From Brachionus rotundiformis (taxonomy: Eukaryota; Rotifera; Eurotatoria; Ploima; Brachionidae), in assembly GCA_016802295.1 (NCBI GenBank), contig JAESIW010000180.1:4447975-4511974 (forward strand): 64,000 nucleotides of DNA. Reading direction: 5' to 3'. The notes under the pieces are model-generated. The model saw only the letters and a program-made list of their open reading frames with translations. It ran no database searches and was not told the origin of the DNA. A program made the position numbers and the translations under genes. Below, piece by piece: positions 44,526 through 56,555 of this stretch; the first letter of the stretch is position 1, and each line of letters begins with the position of its first letter.

Positions 44526-46098
44526 TTGTTATTCCTTTAAGTTGATAATTATTCCAATAAGAATTTTTCTTCATTTATTTAGAAGCGTAAAATACGCATA
44601 TTCTGATTTTTAATAAATTTAATAAAGGCTAAAAATAGATTAATTTGCATCATTTTATATATATCTCTTCTAAATGTCTTTTATCATTTTCAAAAAGAAG
44701 TTAAGAATTTTTTCTCTAAAAATTGCATTTCAAATTATTCAAAATTTGCATCACCAAAAAATTGTATTAAATGAATTAATAAATATACAAAAATGGATTA
44801 CTGGCGACAATTTTATGGCAATTCAAACTTTATAAAATTTTTTCAATTATTAGATTTAAAGAAGCAGACTAGTTTCCCATCCAGTTGATAATTAACTTTC
44901 ATGGCACAATTTCTAAGAAGCAGAACTTCGACCTGTTAGATGGTAAAGACCATTAAAAGTTGTTAATTAATCTCCATGTTATGTAAGTGGATTAGATTGC
45001 CATGGTGACGTTTTTTTAAGAAATTATTCTTTTAACAGGTTCAGGTATTTCAATGTACCAATGTTTATGAATTGTTCCAAGAACAAAATTACAACAAGAC
45101 AAAAGAAAAGAAGATCTATTTGTCATTTATTCTTCATGCTACCATGATCCTGTTGATTTTAGATACTTCCCAAAAATATCTTTTGAAAATGTTATTTGTT
45201 GAAAATTAAAAATAAAATACAAGCTTTTTTTTAAAATTACTAAAGTAATGAATATTTACAGTTAATAAAGCAATTATCGAAGATAATAATCTAATTGAGA
45301 GACCGGAAAGTGAAATTTAGGACTTAGAAAAGATAATCAAATGTTAAATGATATACAAAAATTGGCTGAGGCTCTTATAATGTATAAAATTTAACAATAA
45401 ATTTAAAAAATTTTTAAAATTAACATTTAAATTTTTAAGATCGGAATTTTTTTTAAAAATTTATCTATAAAATTTTTCTCTTAAAGCTTTTTCTATCGAC
45501 AATCTTAACTCTTATTTTGAACAAAAAATTTAAACAGGATTTCTTTTTTTTCAGCATTTTTCTATGTGTTATGTGCAAGTAGCTACCATAGGCGACCTCC
45601 TAGTAAGTCGCCCCCGCAAGCTCGTCTTGCTGTTGCTTTTGTATATTATTATTATTAAAAAATGTTCTCACATCATTGTAAAATATTAAGCAACTGCGAC
45701 AGAAAGAGGAAACATTAAGATTAGACTGTGACCATGTTGATGATGAAGTTCTTTTAAGTTCAGACTTTCCCAATGCTAAGATAACTAAAGCTTAACTTTT
45801 GAATCTAAATAATAATAAAATACTCCATTGAGTGCCACTACGAAAAATGCAATTTTTAAAAAAATTATGACTATTTTAATGCCAGATATGGCTATATGGG
45901 TCAGAGGCAAAATCCAATATAAATTTTATACATTAGGTAAATTTAATCATGTTTTAGTAACCTTTGGTTGTTAATTTAAAAAAAAATTGTGACAATACTC
46001 TAGAGTTTTAAATTTCTTAAATTTTGTTCGTCAAATTGTTTTTTTAAAGATGTATATATAATTAATTTGTTCACAAAATGATGTGTAAATTCTATTAC
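44526..46098. other. AT-rich intergenic stretch
   Basis: No supported gene. A short GC-richer patch at 45580-45640 and an open stretch near 45090-45200 are not assignable. Confidence 0.35.
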
Positions 46099-47010
46099 TA
46101 CTGTCAAATGGGGTAATTGCGATAATTCTTATGTTTAAGTTTTAATAGAGAGGAGGGAATTTTTTTTATTGGACTGAGTTGTATTTTAATTAATAAAAAA
46201 TTCATTTTCTTTTTAATTAAAAAAATTTTTTTTGAAAAAAAATAAACGGTTCAAATTTTACAGCGTATAAACTAAAATAAGAAAAGTTATCGCTTTTACC
46301 CCATTCATTGGGGTAAATGTGATAATTTCAATTTTAAACGAAAAAAAAAGAGAAAAAAAATTCACTAGCCGACCAAGGACTTGTTCCTTTTCCAATGTAT
46401 GATTTTTTGAATTTGTCATGTATCCTAGTGTGTAAGGTTGCATATGGTATGCTGTACCTTACTGAGGCTTGATGTATATTCAAAACTTTAAGCTTAATTT
46501 CATCTAAAGCTTTTTCAAGAGTTTCCTGAGTGTATTTTAAAGTTTTTTTTAATTTTTTATTAAAGTTTGTTCTTGACATAGCGATTTTTAAAAAAATTCA
46601 AGTTTTTTTAACGTTAAATTAAATTATCACATTTACCCCGAACAAGAGAAAATCCGTTTTTTTGGGATCGCTAAAAAGCGGTTAATTTTTTTTCAAAATC
46701 TGATTTCAGATTTGAATTCAGCATAAAAAAATAAATATAAATAATTTTTTTATTAAAAAAAAAGGTTCTACAAAAAAAGTTAGTTTTTTGAAAAGTCGGT
46801 TTTTTTTTATTTGTTAAAGTTAATTGTCGGAAAATTTCAAAAATAATAAAATATTTTTACGACTTTAAATAATTATTTTGTAAAGGAACGACTTTTTTAT
46901 CAAATATTTTTCATTTTATTCAAAAATATTAATCCTATCACGAGCAATGATCATTCAAAAAAAAAATTATCGCTTATACCCCATTATCATATTTACCCCA
47001 ACTGACAGTA
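46099..47010. mobile_element. TIR DNA element with GGGGTAA iterons and psq-HTH ORF
   Basis: The left end TACTGTCAAATGGGGTAATT and the reversed right end TACTGTCAGTTGGGGTAAAT are inverted repeats, each followed by GCGATAATT. GGGGTAA/TTACCCC recurs at least six times in the element, including a hairpin at ~46297-46313. The 912-bp interior holds one minus-strand HTH ORF. The superfamily is uncertain; pogo/Tc-like elements and relatives combine such HTHs with TIRs. Confidence 0.75.
46334..46579 (-). CDS. psq-type helix-turn-helix protein fragment (transposon-borne)
   Basis: This 81-residue ORF begins MSRTNFNKKLKKTLKYTQET. It contains LEKALDEIKLKVLNIHQASV followed by RYSIPYATLHTRIHDK, the pipsqueak-type HTH consensus '(Y)T.E.L..AL..V..G..S...AA..YGIP.+TL..R'. 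It then gives SYIGKGTSPWSAS before running into low-complexity FFFSFFFV. The DDE catalytic part is missing, so this is the DNA-binding end of a transposase left in a deletion derivative. Confidence 0.65.
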   Translation of the reverse strand: MSRTNFNKKLKKTLKYTQETLEKALDEIKLKVLNIHQASVRYSIPYATLHTRIHDKFKKSYIGKGTSPWSASEFFFSFFFV

Positions 47011-47675
47011 ATAAAATTTTTAATTATTTAATTTTTTTTAGAAATATTAAAATTGCTTTTTCCAAAAAAAATTATCTTATCAAAATTTTCTCTTAGACTC
47101 ACTCGTTGATTTATTACATTGTATACAGTTAAATAAATAAGGAGTTTTTTCTTAATCTTTTATTTTTTAAGTTCAGTAATTATTTTCAATTATTTATAAA
47201 GTTTTAAAATAATTTTTATTGTGTTTAAGGATACATACTAATAAACCTTTTTATAAATTCAATTAGTAAAAAGTTGATGCATTCAAAGTACTTTTATTAC
47301 TGACGTACAATTTGATTAATTACTTAAATTCCAAAATCATTAAATTAAAGTTGGGTAGGATTTTTTTGGCTAAATTTTGCAATTAATTTTCAACCAAAAA
47401 AAGATTTAAATAATATTTTTCAAAAATTTCATTAGATTAATTGGAAAAATAACCAATTAACTTTCTTAATTATCAAAATGGAAATTTATCAAATGTTATT
47501 AAAATATGGAAGATAAATTGAATAATTTAAATTTTAGTAACCTAAATACTCAACACTTTATGATCAAAAAGATATTCAAAATTAAGTCAACATTTTATTT
47601 ATGAATTGAAAAAATAAAATTTTTTATCAATAAAGTATTAATTCTAATTTACAATAAACAATTGAAAAATAATAT
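47011..47675. other. AT-rich spacer
   Basis: Nothing recognised. Confidence 0.35.
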
Positions 47676-49421
47676 CTAAGAGCTTGACCAAAGTCTGATT
47701 AGGCCATCTTCAGAATATGTTGCGATTAAATTTTGATGTGGATGATGACAGATTCCAATAACTTCTTTGTTATGCACCTAAATAAAAAAATATATCCTAA
47801 AAATTTGTAATTTTGATTAAAATTACATTCAAAGTTCTCTCAAGCTTGCCGCTTTGGACCGAAAAACAATAAAGTATCATATCACCTCCAACACAATAAA
47901 TCCATTCCCCTCTTGGACTTGTACAACAACAAACAAAGTCACCACCTTCACGCTTTCCACTGGAAAAGCTTTTAACAACTTGGCCTTGCATATTCAGGAC
48001 AGAAATCGTGCTTGATTTATTACAAACTACAAATTGATCAGTCGATTTTGGTAGAAAATGAATGCTATTTACACCAACTTCAATGCCAGTTGAGCTATTC
48101 GAACCAAATTGCTTAAATGTGGTGATGCATTCAGTAGTTTTTATATTCCAAAGTTTAATAGTTCCATCGGAACTAGCTGTCAAAATGTTGTGAGGATCAA
48201 TGGAAAAAACTGCATCATTCACAAAACTGGTGTGTCCAGAGAACTCTTTAATCAATTTTCCTGACTTAAGGCCATGAATTCTGGCAGTGCAGTCAAATGA
48301 TCCACTAAGAATCTGACTTGAATCTTTGGAAAAAGATAATGAAGTTACACCTTTATTATGAGCTTTTTCCAATTTTCTTAAACACTGGCCAGTTTGAATT
48401 TTCCAAATTTGAATTTTGCCATCTTTAGAGCCCGATGCGAGCATTTCTGAATCTCGACTAAATGCCAAACACAACACAGCGTCATTCATCATCATAAAAT
48501 TCTCTTGTGCTTGATACTTTAAATCTTTGCGTATTTTACCAGTGGTGAAGTTCCAAACTTCAATAAACCCGTCTATTGATCCTGAAACCATGTACTGTCC
48601 ATCTGGTGAAAATCGTACACACTCAACATGGGTTTTATCGCCAAATTTAATTTCTCTATTCATCAAAGTTGGATACTTTTCTTCTATTTGTTCCCGTATG
48701 GCAGCTTTTCCTCTAAACAAATCAATTGTTGTTCCTGGTGGAAGAAGACCCTGATGCTGTTGCCATTTTAGAGCTTGACTCAACAAAGAAAGCAATCTGG
48801 ATGGTGCAACAACACTCACTTCTCCTGAAAGAGCTTGGGCAATCATATTGCGACGCTTTTCTTTATTTTGACCTTCTGGATAAGCCTCGCGGCCATCAAA
48901 ATATGGTTTGGCAAGCAAATTTTCTAAATGAAGGTATCGATCAGCATGCTGTTGTTTGAGCAAGATCATTGGATCAGTTTGGCGTAATAAAGACCTAGCA
49001 GCACTCAGCTCTCTTAGCTCAATCAATTCAACAACTATCTTAAATCGAAAAAAGCCCTTATCTAAATTATTCTCGATTTTTTTTTACTTGTTCATAAAGA
49101 TCAATTAGTTTGCTATTTGGTAATTTAAGAGGCTGTATTGTTTGAAGGACAGTGTCCCAGTGACCATTGTTAATTTCATTCACAAAATTATCGATTGAAT
49201 CAACAGTGTTTAATGAGACCGATGTTTCTTCCTTTTGTTTTTTAAAAATATAAGTCTTGAGGTTGTTCGGATAATTTACCTGTAGGACTGCCAGTGTTCG
49301 CAGCAAATTGTTTTCTTTAAGGTACTGCTGAATTAGACGAATTACGCTTATTAATTAATTAATTTTTTTTAATTTTATAAAATTAATTAAATTACTCGGC
49401 CGATTCAATTTCAACTGCCAT
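47676..49421 (-). CDS. SMU1: SMU1 WD40 splicing factor
   Basis: Five exons (49421-49396, 49346-49280, 49231-49088, 49038-47827, 47777-47676) join in phase through introns of 48-51 nt to 516 residues, very close to human SMU1 (513). The N-terminus has a LisH motif (DVIRLIQQYLKEN), then a CTLH region (GHWDTVLQTIQPLKLP). Residues ~205-516 form seven WD40 repeats, e.g. ISGSIDG-like blades, VEVWNFTTGKIRKDL-type strands and the final GLIRLWSSS. SMU1 works with RED/IK in spliceosome B-complex activation. The ends of exons 1 and 2 were fixed by homology: MAVEIESAD|VIRL and VLQ|EETSVSLNT. All signals are GT-AG. Confidence 0.97.
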
Positions 49422-51011
49422 TCGGTAAGGGTTATCTTTTAAGTTAATTAAAGATTACTTTTAAATGGCTAAATATACATTTTAAAAATTATCAAAAAAA
49501 AAGATCAGGCAAATAAAAGTTTATTTTTTGTTAGAAAAAAAACTATGTAAGTCTGAATAAAAAATCTTGAAATATAAAATTTCCATTTATTTAAATAAGT
49601 TTTGATTTAAGCTACTATAATTTAAATATTTTGAAACAAAATCAAATATCTTTCTCAAAGGAACTAAAGTTCCAGAAATTCAAAACTTAAATGCTTTCTG
49701 AATTTCAAATTTTTGACTTAAAATTCGTAAACTACGTCCTTTGAAACCCGTAAACTACGTAATTGTTTTTTGGGAGACAAAAAAAATATTTTGTTCCTAG
49801 TGGCCTAAAACAAAACAACACTTTTAAAAGCTTTAGTTTTTTCAAAGCCAGTTATTCAATGAATTTAATCAGATTTTTTTTAAAAATCATTATATTCTAA
49901 AAGAGGATAAAATTTTCTACATCCTGATGTATATTTTTATTTTTTAAAAAAAGCAAAAAAGAAAGTTTTTTCACTTAAATCGTTTGTTGTCCCAAGGATT
50001 ACCTAATATACCACTATTTTTTAAAAATAAGACAAAATACTGAACAAATCTATCGATTTAATTTTTTGAATTTTTTTTTATTAATAAAATCTCAAAATCA
50101 TGTAATTTGATTTAAATTTTGAATATTTTTATTAATATTAATAATTTTTGTTTATTTGACTTTATATTGAACACAATTTCGATTAAAATTATTAATATGT
50201 CACCAAAGTCTAAATTTTTTCGTTCTGGAACTTTAATATATTATAAAGAATTCGAAATTTTTAAATAATTTTTCACAAAATGTTGTCAGATATCTTGGTA
50301 AACAAAACCGGCTCCAAGTTAGGTCTTTTGCCGGTTTTTCGACAAATAAATAACCTGTTCAGTTACTCTTAAGCCAGTATACCCAAAAGTTTTATTATTT
50401 TAAAAAATCAATTCATTTATTGAATTCCCTCTTTCGATTGTGTTGCAGTAAATTAAAGATTTGTTTTTTTAAATGGGTGAATTGAACTTTGATGCATGGT
50501 CCAAAAGCTGGTAGCCTAGCTTATGGTGCAGCATAATTGAACGAGGTCCTATTAGGTAATGAGGAAAATCTGAGCCAAAAACCTCAATTAGAATTTAATC
50601 CAATAGTTCTTATAATTTAATTCGATTGCCATTTTTAATTGATAAATATAGATAATTTATTTGAGTCCTAGTAACTTAATCAGATTAAAATAAAAGTAGT
50701 TTTTTTTATGATGAATTCTTAAAATCATTTTCCATCAATTTCTTCATTTTGTATTTTATTTATGAACAATAAGCATTTGATTCAAAATTAAACTGAATAA
50801 AACCATTAAATAATTAATTTAGAATTTAAATAAACATTAAGAAATTATTTTAAAAAATTTATTCTCTCAAACAATATAAAAGATGGCGCTTTTTAAAAAA
50901 AATGTTAATAATTTAAAAATTTTAATTTTTTGCTTAAAAAATTACTAAAAATTACTTTTTTTATTTTGAAAAATTAAAACATAAATATTTGATTTTTACA
51001 TTAGACAAATT
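49422..51011. other. AT-rich intergenic stretch
   Basis: No gene recognised. It contains the SMU1 promoter side and the upstream side of the U3 gene, but no specific element is identifiable. Confidence 0.35.
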
Positions 51012-51227
51012 AAGATCATACTTTTAGGGATCATTTCTATAGTATGTATCGCCCGAGCAATGTCTAACCATTGCCGAACGCTTTAACCCACGATGAAGAG
51101 TGAAAGCGTTGTCTCCTGAGCGCGAAGTCGGTTACAGCTGTTCAATTTTTGGACTTGGCTGGAAACTCTTGATGAACGTTCCACGTCAATTTTTGACGTA
51201 GGAGGGAGTCAATGCATTCAGAGTGGT
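51012..51227 (+). ncRNA. U3: U3 small nucleolar RNA
   Basis: The 216-nt sequence aligns end to end with animal U3 snoRNA, as I know it. It has the 5' end AAGATCATACTTTTA, box A GGGATCATTTCTATAGT, the C'-type region CACGATGAAGAG, the hinge stem AACGCTTT/AAAGCGTT, box B CTCCTGAGCGCGAAGT, box C CTTGATGAACGTTC, and 3' end CATTCAGAGTGG. U3 guides the early 18S pre-rRNA cleavages in the SSU processome. It is an independent gene, on the opposite strand to elongin C. The 3' box D reads CAGA where CUGA is expected; all other boxes look intact. It is markedly GC-richer than its surroundings. Confidence 0.93.
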
Positions 51228-51552
51228 TTTAACTAATAACAAAATAATAAAATAATTTAATTAGCTTCCTAACAAGCCTGATAACTTGAAAAACAAATTA
51301 ATACTCTATTATTTATTTCTCTTCTTTTATTTTTTATAACTTATATTATTTTAAATATTAATTAAGTTTAAATATTGATAGCTAATAAATAAAATATAAG
51401 ACCTAAATTAAAATCTGAATTTACAATCAAAGCATCATCTGTCTTGATGATCTCAATTTTATTAAGTTAATATGCAAAATTTTTAAAAATAATTAAAAAA
51501 AAGAATAATATCCATGTCCAAAGAAAATTCAACTCTCTACTAAATAGCTGTC

Positions 51553-51952
51553 CTAACAGTCCAGGAAATTGGCCGCCATGAGCAATTCGAGTGCTATCTC
51601 TGGCTGTATTGGAAAATCTGGTATCTCAGTAGAACTGTTTGTGTACCTCACTTTGTAAGTAAAGTACATGCATACTTTTTGTAAAACATGAGATCTAGAA
51701 AGAATAGAGATAAAGAAAAATGTTTATGTTTGTCTTAAAGGTGATCTCTTACGGTATTTCTCTAAATAAAATTTCGTTCGTCTCGTTCTCAGCAAATTGG
51801 CCTGGACCACTCAACATAGCTTTAATGGTTCCAGACGTGAGTGCATAGTCTCTCTTGATTATAAATTCATGTCCATCGAACGAAATGAGCTTAACATACA
51901 TGGCATCTGGTCCTTCACATCCACCATATTTGACTTCATTTGAATCGGCCAT
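51553..51952 (-). CDS. ELOC: Elongin C
   Basis: Exon 1 (51952-51753) and exon 2 (51694-51553) join through a 58-nt intron at IP|SHVL to give 113 residues, one more than the human protein. The sequence is nearly identical to vertebrate elongin C across YGGCEGPDAMYVKLIS, ALTSGTIKAMLSGPGQF, CMYFTYKVRYTNSSTEIP and the C-terminal LELLMAANFLDC. It is a SKP1-like adaptor in the Elongin (SIII) elongation complex and in Cullin2/5 E3 ligases that recruit VHL- or SOCS-box proteins. The U3 gene lies ~330 bp beyond its 3' end on the opposite strand. Confidence 0.98.
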
Positions 51953-53280
51953 TTTTGCGTCTTTATTTTCTAAAAAATAGGAAAAGTTTTCAAAATTTAG
52001 ACTTTGGTCATAAAAATTAATTTTATGTTAGAATAAAAGCGCTTTTTGGCTTGTTAGTAAAATTTTAAAAATATTATAATTTAAAATTATAATTTTTTTT
52101 CAGATCAAATTGAAATTTTTAGAATTTTTACATAATTCAAAAGAAATTGTTATGGCAAAAAAAAACAAAAAGCATTAAGCTGAATAATGCAAAGATTTGT
52201 TTTTTTTTCTTGAAATAAAATACTCCATCTAGAATTATTAAATCACTTATACCGCTAAGCTTTTTATTTTGCAAATTAATTATTCCCTAAGTTATCTTAA
52301 AAACTTTCAAGCTTTAAAACATATTTATTTTGATTATATAAACTTGTTCTTGCTTGAGCAAAATTGAAATTTTATTTGTCTTGGCTCTTGTGAAGTTAAA
52401 TTTTCATAAAAAATTATTTTCGCTTAGGTTAATCTTTAGCTAATCTTGTTCAAGATTAGTTTGGAAAGAAGCGTTCATCCAATTAACGTTTATACTTCGG
52501 CCATTTATTACTACTCGTGGAAAAAAGTTTCAATTAACTTTTCATATTTTATACTTAATTTTTAATTGTATTTATTTTTTTCGAATAATAATTAGCAGAA
52601 TTAATTTATTAAAATAGATTTTTTGTTTAAAGATTATTTTAGTTATAAGCAAATGCTAAATTTAATTTTTAATATTTTTTTATGTATTTTGAATAAAAAA
52701 TAAAGTCAAATTATTCAAAATATTAATCAGTTAATTGATAGATTTTAAATATTAGTCTAACTAATTAAATAATGCCATTTTTTATCTTAATTTTGAATAT
52801 AAGCTAAACTATTTAAAAATTTGAAATGTGATATTCAAGAGATGACTTGCCATCGTATCTTTTAAATGACTTATTATATTATTGTCGGATTAAAATATTT
52901 ATTTGACAAGTAATTAAAAAGTTAATCATCTATATCAAATTATCAAAAGTATTTGTTAATGTAATTATTAGAAAAAAACACAATTAAATTTAGCGTAGTT
53001 TATTATAACTTTAGTTAAAAAAGCTTTATAAAGCGTCCTCAATTTAAAAAATTTTTTTAAAATAAATTATCAAAATATCAAATAAACAATTTGAATAAGT
53101 TTTATAATATCGAAGTTATGGGCGGATCTAAACTAAAAGGAAAAGCTTAACTTCTCTCAATTGACATATCTAAATATTTGGAAAAATTTAAAAAAAGAAA
53201 ATTTGAACTTGGATGAATTTTAGCACAAATTAGATAAATTATCATTTTAGAAAAAAAAGTTAAAAATTAATTTTTTTGAG
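51953..53280. other. AT-rich intergenic stretch
   Basis: Nothing recognised. Confidence 0.35.
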
Positions 53281-53643
53281 TTAAAGGAAAAATTTTCTAA
53301 TGGCTTTAAATTCTTTTAGCACTAATTTTACTTTTTTTTTATCACCAAGGAATTTCACTCTTCTAAAAATAATTGTATGAAACAAAATTACTGAATTGGG
53401 ACATGCCGATTTTGATTTACGACCAAGTCCGTATAAGAAGTAAAAACTCCTCTCAATTTTCTTCCACTTTTCTTCAATAAAATTACAGATAAAATTACTA
53501 TCACCTATTGGGAGACCTAGGTATTCTGCATTTTGAGTCTGAGATTTGACTGTAATTATAAAAATAACTTGAAAGAATATACTTGTGTACATATAATTAG
53601 TATTGCAGTAAAAAAAAGTTGATTTATTTATTTTTTTTTTCAA
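53281..53643 (-). mobile_element. Non-LTR retrotransposon polymerase fragment
   Basis: This 120-codon ORF contains AEYLGLPIGDSNFICNFIEE and then KWKKIERSFYFLYGLGRKSK with ACPNSVILF. These match the thumb/post-palm region of LINE polymerases, where 'YLG(V/I)PIG' follows the palm. The ORF start is extended by low-complexity codons, and the C-terminal KKKVKLVLKEF stretch no longer matches. It is a remnant despite the open frame. Confidence 0.7.
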
Positions 53644-54803
53644 AAAACACCTCTTGGGTGATGTAAAGTAAAATATAGAAAAAAAGTCAAAAAAAAATAA
53701 CTTGCAACTTCTATCTTGCTTTTTTTGTTATTCACTTTGTTAATTTATAATTTTGTTTTGTTTTTGGACTTAAGTTTTAATCCAATAGGCTGCAAACTTA
53801 AAAGAGGGCTCAAGCTTAAATCTGAACCTCGAAATTAAATTTAAAATTTCTAATTATATTAGGCTTAATTTTGCTTTTATTAAAAAAATTTTTTTACAAA
53901 AAAGTATTTGTATTTAACACGAGTTTTTTTAGACAAAAAAAAACACCTTAATATCACAAGAGTATTTTTAGAATGCAAAGAGAAATTTTAAAAAAATGAC
54001 GATTGTCGGTGATAGAAAAATTCTAAACCTTTTCTAATCATTTGTTAATATATTTTTGCTGAATGGCTCTTCAACTAAATGTTGAATTTTTTTTTTCGAT
54101 TTAAAAAAAATGCTTTAAAATTTTTGATCAAGTAAGCTAAGTAAGCTTGATTAGCGAGCTCACAAACGGTCAGTGTGCCGTGCAAACTTTTTCTAACGAG
54201 CCCAGTGGCAATTGACAGGCACCAATTAGCCAACAAAACAAGTGAGTAATCAAACTTTTCTAAACTTCCATGTGAACAAATAACAACAATTTTGTAAACG
54301 TTATTTTTACTCTAATTTATTTCAAAATTGAAAATAAAAGCTTAAATTATTAGATTTTGTTTTAACGTTTTTAATTAAAAAATTAATTTATTTATTAATC
54401 ATGAACATAAGAAAAAAAAATAAGATAGAAAACAAGAAATGATACAGAATGAGTGAGACTAAGTGATAGAGATAGAGAGTAGAATTTAAGCAAAATCATT
54501 TAGTTGACCAAAAAAGTTTATATATGTTTGTGTGTGTGTGTGTATATAATAAGAAAAAAAGTAAATATAATTTGAGTACAAGCTTGATTAAAACAGCACT
54601 ATTATTCTCACATAAATGAGACAGCCCTTGCTCGTTTCGAGGAAGATCCAATCAACAAATATCAATAAAATTTACATTTATTTTTTCTAGTTTAAAAAAA
54701 AATAAGAAGAAGAAGAAAAAACTGCTTTTTTTTTTTGTTGCGTTAATGTCTCATCATTATTTACATTAAACATTCATTCTACCCTATGCATGGTGTGTAT
54801 TGT
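53644..54803. other. AT-rich spacer with a GT/TA microsatellite
   Basis: A (TG)n tract lies at ~54529-54543 flanked by TATATA. The right part presumably contains the 3' UTR of the p66 gene. No gene is seen. Confidence 0.5.
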
Positions 54804-56555
54804 CTAGGAGTTTTTCCATTGTTTTCCGTTTAGATTGGCAGCCGATGAGGACAGCATGTTCAAGTAGTTTAGAGCGGTCGACGACGAAAGATTGGGCAGG
54901 TTGAAGAGACTATTTTGAGGTTGATTTTGCAATAGTTGTAGTAGAGCGGCCTGTTGTTGTTGTTGTTGTTGTTGCTGCTGTTGGTGCTGGGCAAGGGCGG
55001 CAAAGGCGACCGCGTGCGGAAAATTGGAAAAGTTAAACTGAGAGTTGTTCAAGTTGGAGGAGGACGTAGAGGCCGAAGACTTGACCGAGTTTTGGCCAAG
55101 CGAGTTGAGGTTGATGCCGCCAGTGGAGCTTCTTTGCCTGGGCTGCTCCTTGCCCGGGTTGGCCTTGGGCACGTTTTGAACATTGCGCAGGTTCTGGTTG
55201 GGCTGGGCGGGGCGGCCGGTGGAGGCCTTGGCCGCGGCGGGACTGGGTCGCTGGGAGTGGATGGGCGAGGGCCGGCCGCTCGGCGCGAACTTCTGGCCCT
55301 GGCTGACGGGCGTCGACTGCGCCGGTCTGTTCTGGTTCTGCGAGGCCGCTTTGGGCGTCGATTGGTTGCTCACCGCCGGCTTTGCCACGCTGCTCTGCTC
55401 GCTCAGCACCTGCTTTTCGAACATTTCCTTGTCTTTCTGCGCCTTGCTGAACAGCTGCTTCAGCTTGGCTATTTGTTCCTGCTTTATTTGCTTCTTTTCT
55501 ATTTGTTTGAGACACTTTTCGCACAGCACGACGCCATTGCGGTCCGTGCGCCACACCGGCGTCCAATCTGTCGAGCACTGGGCACACACGTACGGATATT
55601 CGTACCTAATCTCTATTTGACTCACAGTCTTCTCCTTTTCTTCTTGGTCATTTACATTTTGTTCTTTTTTCTCTTTTTGCTCTTTGTACTGTTGTTTGTT
55701 GTTCAAGTGCTCCTGAACACATCTGACCACCTCCTCGAGGCCGAGACACATGAGAAAATCGGGCGAATTGGCATTGGGCAAAAAGTATATGTCCTGGAAT
55801 ATTTGCTGCTGTTGGGCGGATGTGAGCGCCGCATTCTTGGGCGGAAACTCGAGCTGATTGAGTGACTTTTCGAATTCTTTGCGTACCAATTGATTGACCA
55901 GAGCGTGTGTTTGAGCGTTGGGCTTTTTGGGCTCGGCAACGGGACTAAAAGCCGACGAGGGCGACGGAGACGGATTTTTGATGAGTGGCGAGTTGTTGTT
56001 GGCGCGATTAATGTGCTGTTTGCCAAGCGAGGTGCCCGAGGCCGAGTTCTGGACCGGGGTGGTTGGCGGCCGGTTGGCGAGCTTGCTGCTGGGCAAAGTT
56101 TTGTTGTTAATGGCGGTCTTGGCAGTGTGTTGGTGCATTTGTGCGGGCTTGTGGCCCATCTGGCCGGGCGGCACTTTGGCCTGGCCGTTGACGACCCGAT
56201 GAGAGTTGATCTTCTGCGAGTAGAACAGGCGCTTGAGCAGCACGTACTTGGTCTCCTCGTTGCGCAGCTTGTTCTCTAGTTGCCTGAGGCGAACGAGCGC
56301 GCGACGCTGCCTGTCGCGCCGGGTGTCCGCCTCGTCCTCCTGCTTGATCTTCTTGGCCTCGGCCAGCTCGTCCAGCGACGGGCTCCGCTTCAGGCTGTTC
56401 ACCAGACCTGTCTCGATCAGCTTTTTTTTTAGGCTGTTTATGTGCTCGATGTGATGGTCGCTCTCTTCTTCTTCGTCGTTTTCGTGCACTTTGCCGTTCT
56501 GTTTGGTCACAATGGCTTCGCCACCGTTCAGGGTGCTCGGATTCGAAATCATCAT
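54804..56555 (-). CDS. GATAD2: GATAD2/p66, NuRD complex subunit
   Basis: A single exon encodes 583 residues. Residues ~75-110 (RRDRQRRALVRLRQLENKLRNEETKYVLLKRL) form the CR1 coiled coil that pairs with MBD2/3. Residues ~325-350 (YVCAQCSTDWTPVWRT ... LCEKCLK) are the GATA-type zinc finger of CR2, followed by the basic helix KQIKQEQIAKLKQLFSKA. Pro/Ser/Gln-rich linkers and a poly-Gln tract (11 Q) fill the rest. p66 links MBD proteins to the Mi-2/CHD4 remodelling module of NuRD in repression. The coding region is far richer in G+C than any other gene here, with GC-ending codons preferred. It has no introns. Confidence 0.93.
   Translation of the reverse strand: MMISNPSTLNGGEAIVTKQNGKVHENDEEEESDHHIEHINSLKKKLIETGLVNSLKRSPSLDELAEAKKIKQEDEADTRRDRQRRALVRLRQLENKLRNEETKYVLLKRLFYSQKINSHRVVNGQAKVPPGQMGHKPAQMHQHTAKTAINNKTLPSSKLANRPPTTPVQNSASGTSLGKQHINRANNNSPLIKNPSPSPSSAFSPVAEPKKPNAQTHALVNQLVRKEFEKSLNQLEFPPKNAALTSAQQQQIFQDIYFLPNANSPDFLMCLGLEEVVRCVQEHLNNKQQYKEQKEKKEQNVNDQEEKEKTVSQIEIRYEYPYVCAQCSTDWTPVWRTDRNGVVLCEKCLKQIEKKQIKQEQIAKLKQLFSKAQKDKEMFEKQVLSEQSSVAKPAVSNQSTPKAASQNQNRPAQSTPVSQGQKFAPSGRPSPIHSQRPSPAAAKASTGRPAQPNQNLRNVQNVPKANPGKEQPRQRSSTGGINLNSLGQNSVKSSASTSSSNLNNSQFNFSNFPHAVAFAALAQHQQQQQQQQQQQAALLQLLQNQPQNSLFNLPNLSSSTALNYLNMLSSSAANLNGKQWKNS

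Noticed and set aside
51110..51160. Sm-site-like CAATTTTTGG suggesting a spliced-leader or spliceosomal snRNA
   Set aside because: The whole patch aligns with U3 (boxes A, B, C and 3' end), so the Sm-like string is incidental.
54954..56454. Long antisense open frames opposite p66
   Set aside because: They mirror the GC-rich p66 gene, are low-complexity (Leu/Gly/Arg runs), and match no family. They are shadows of the coding strand.
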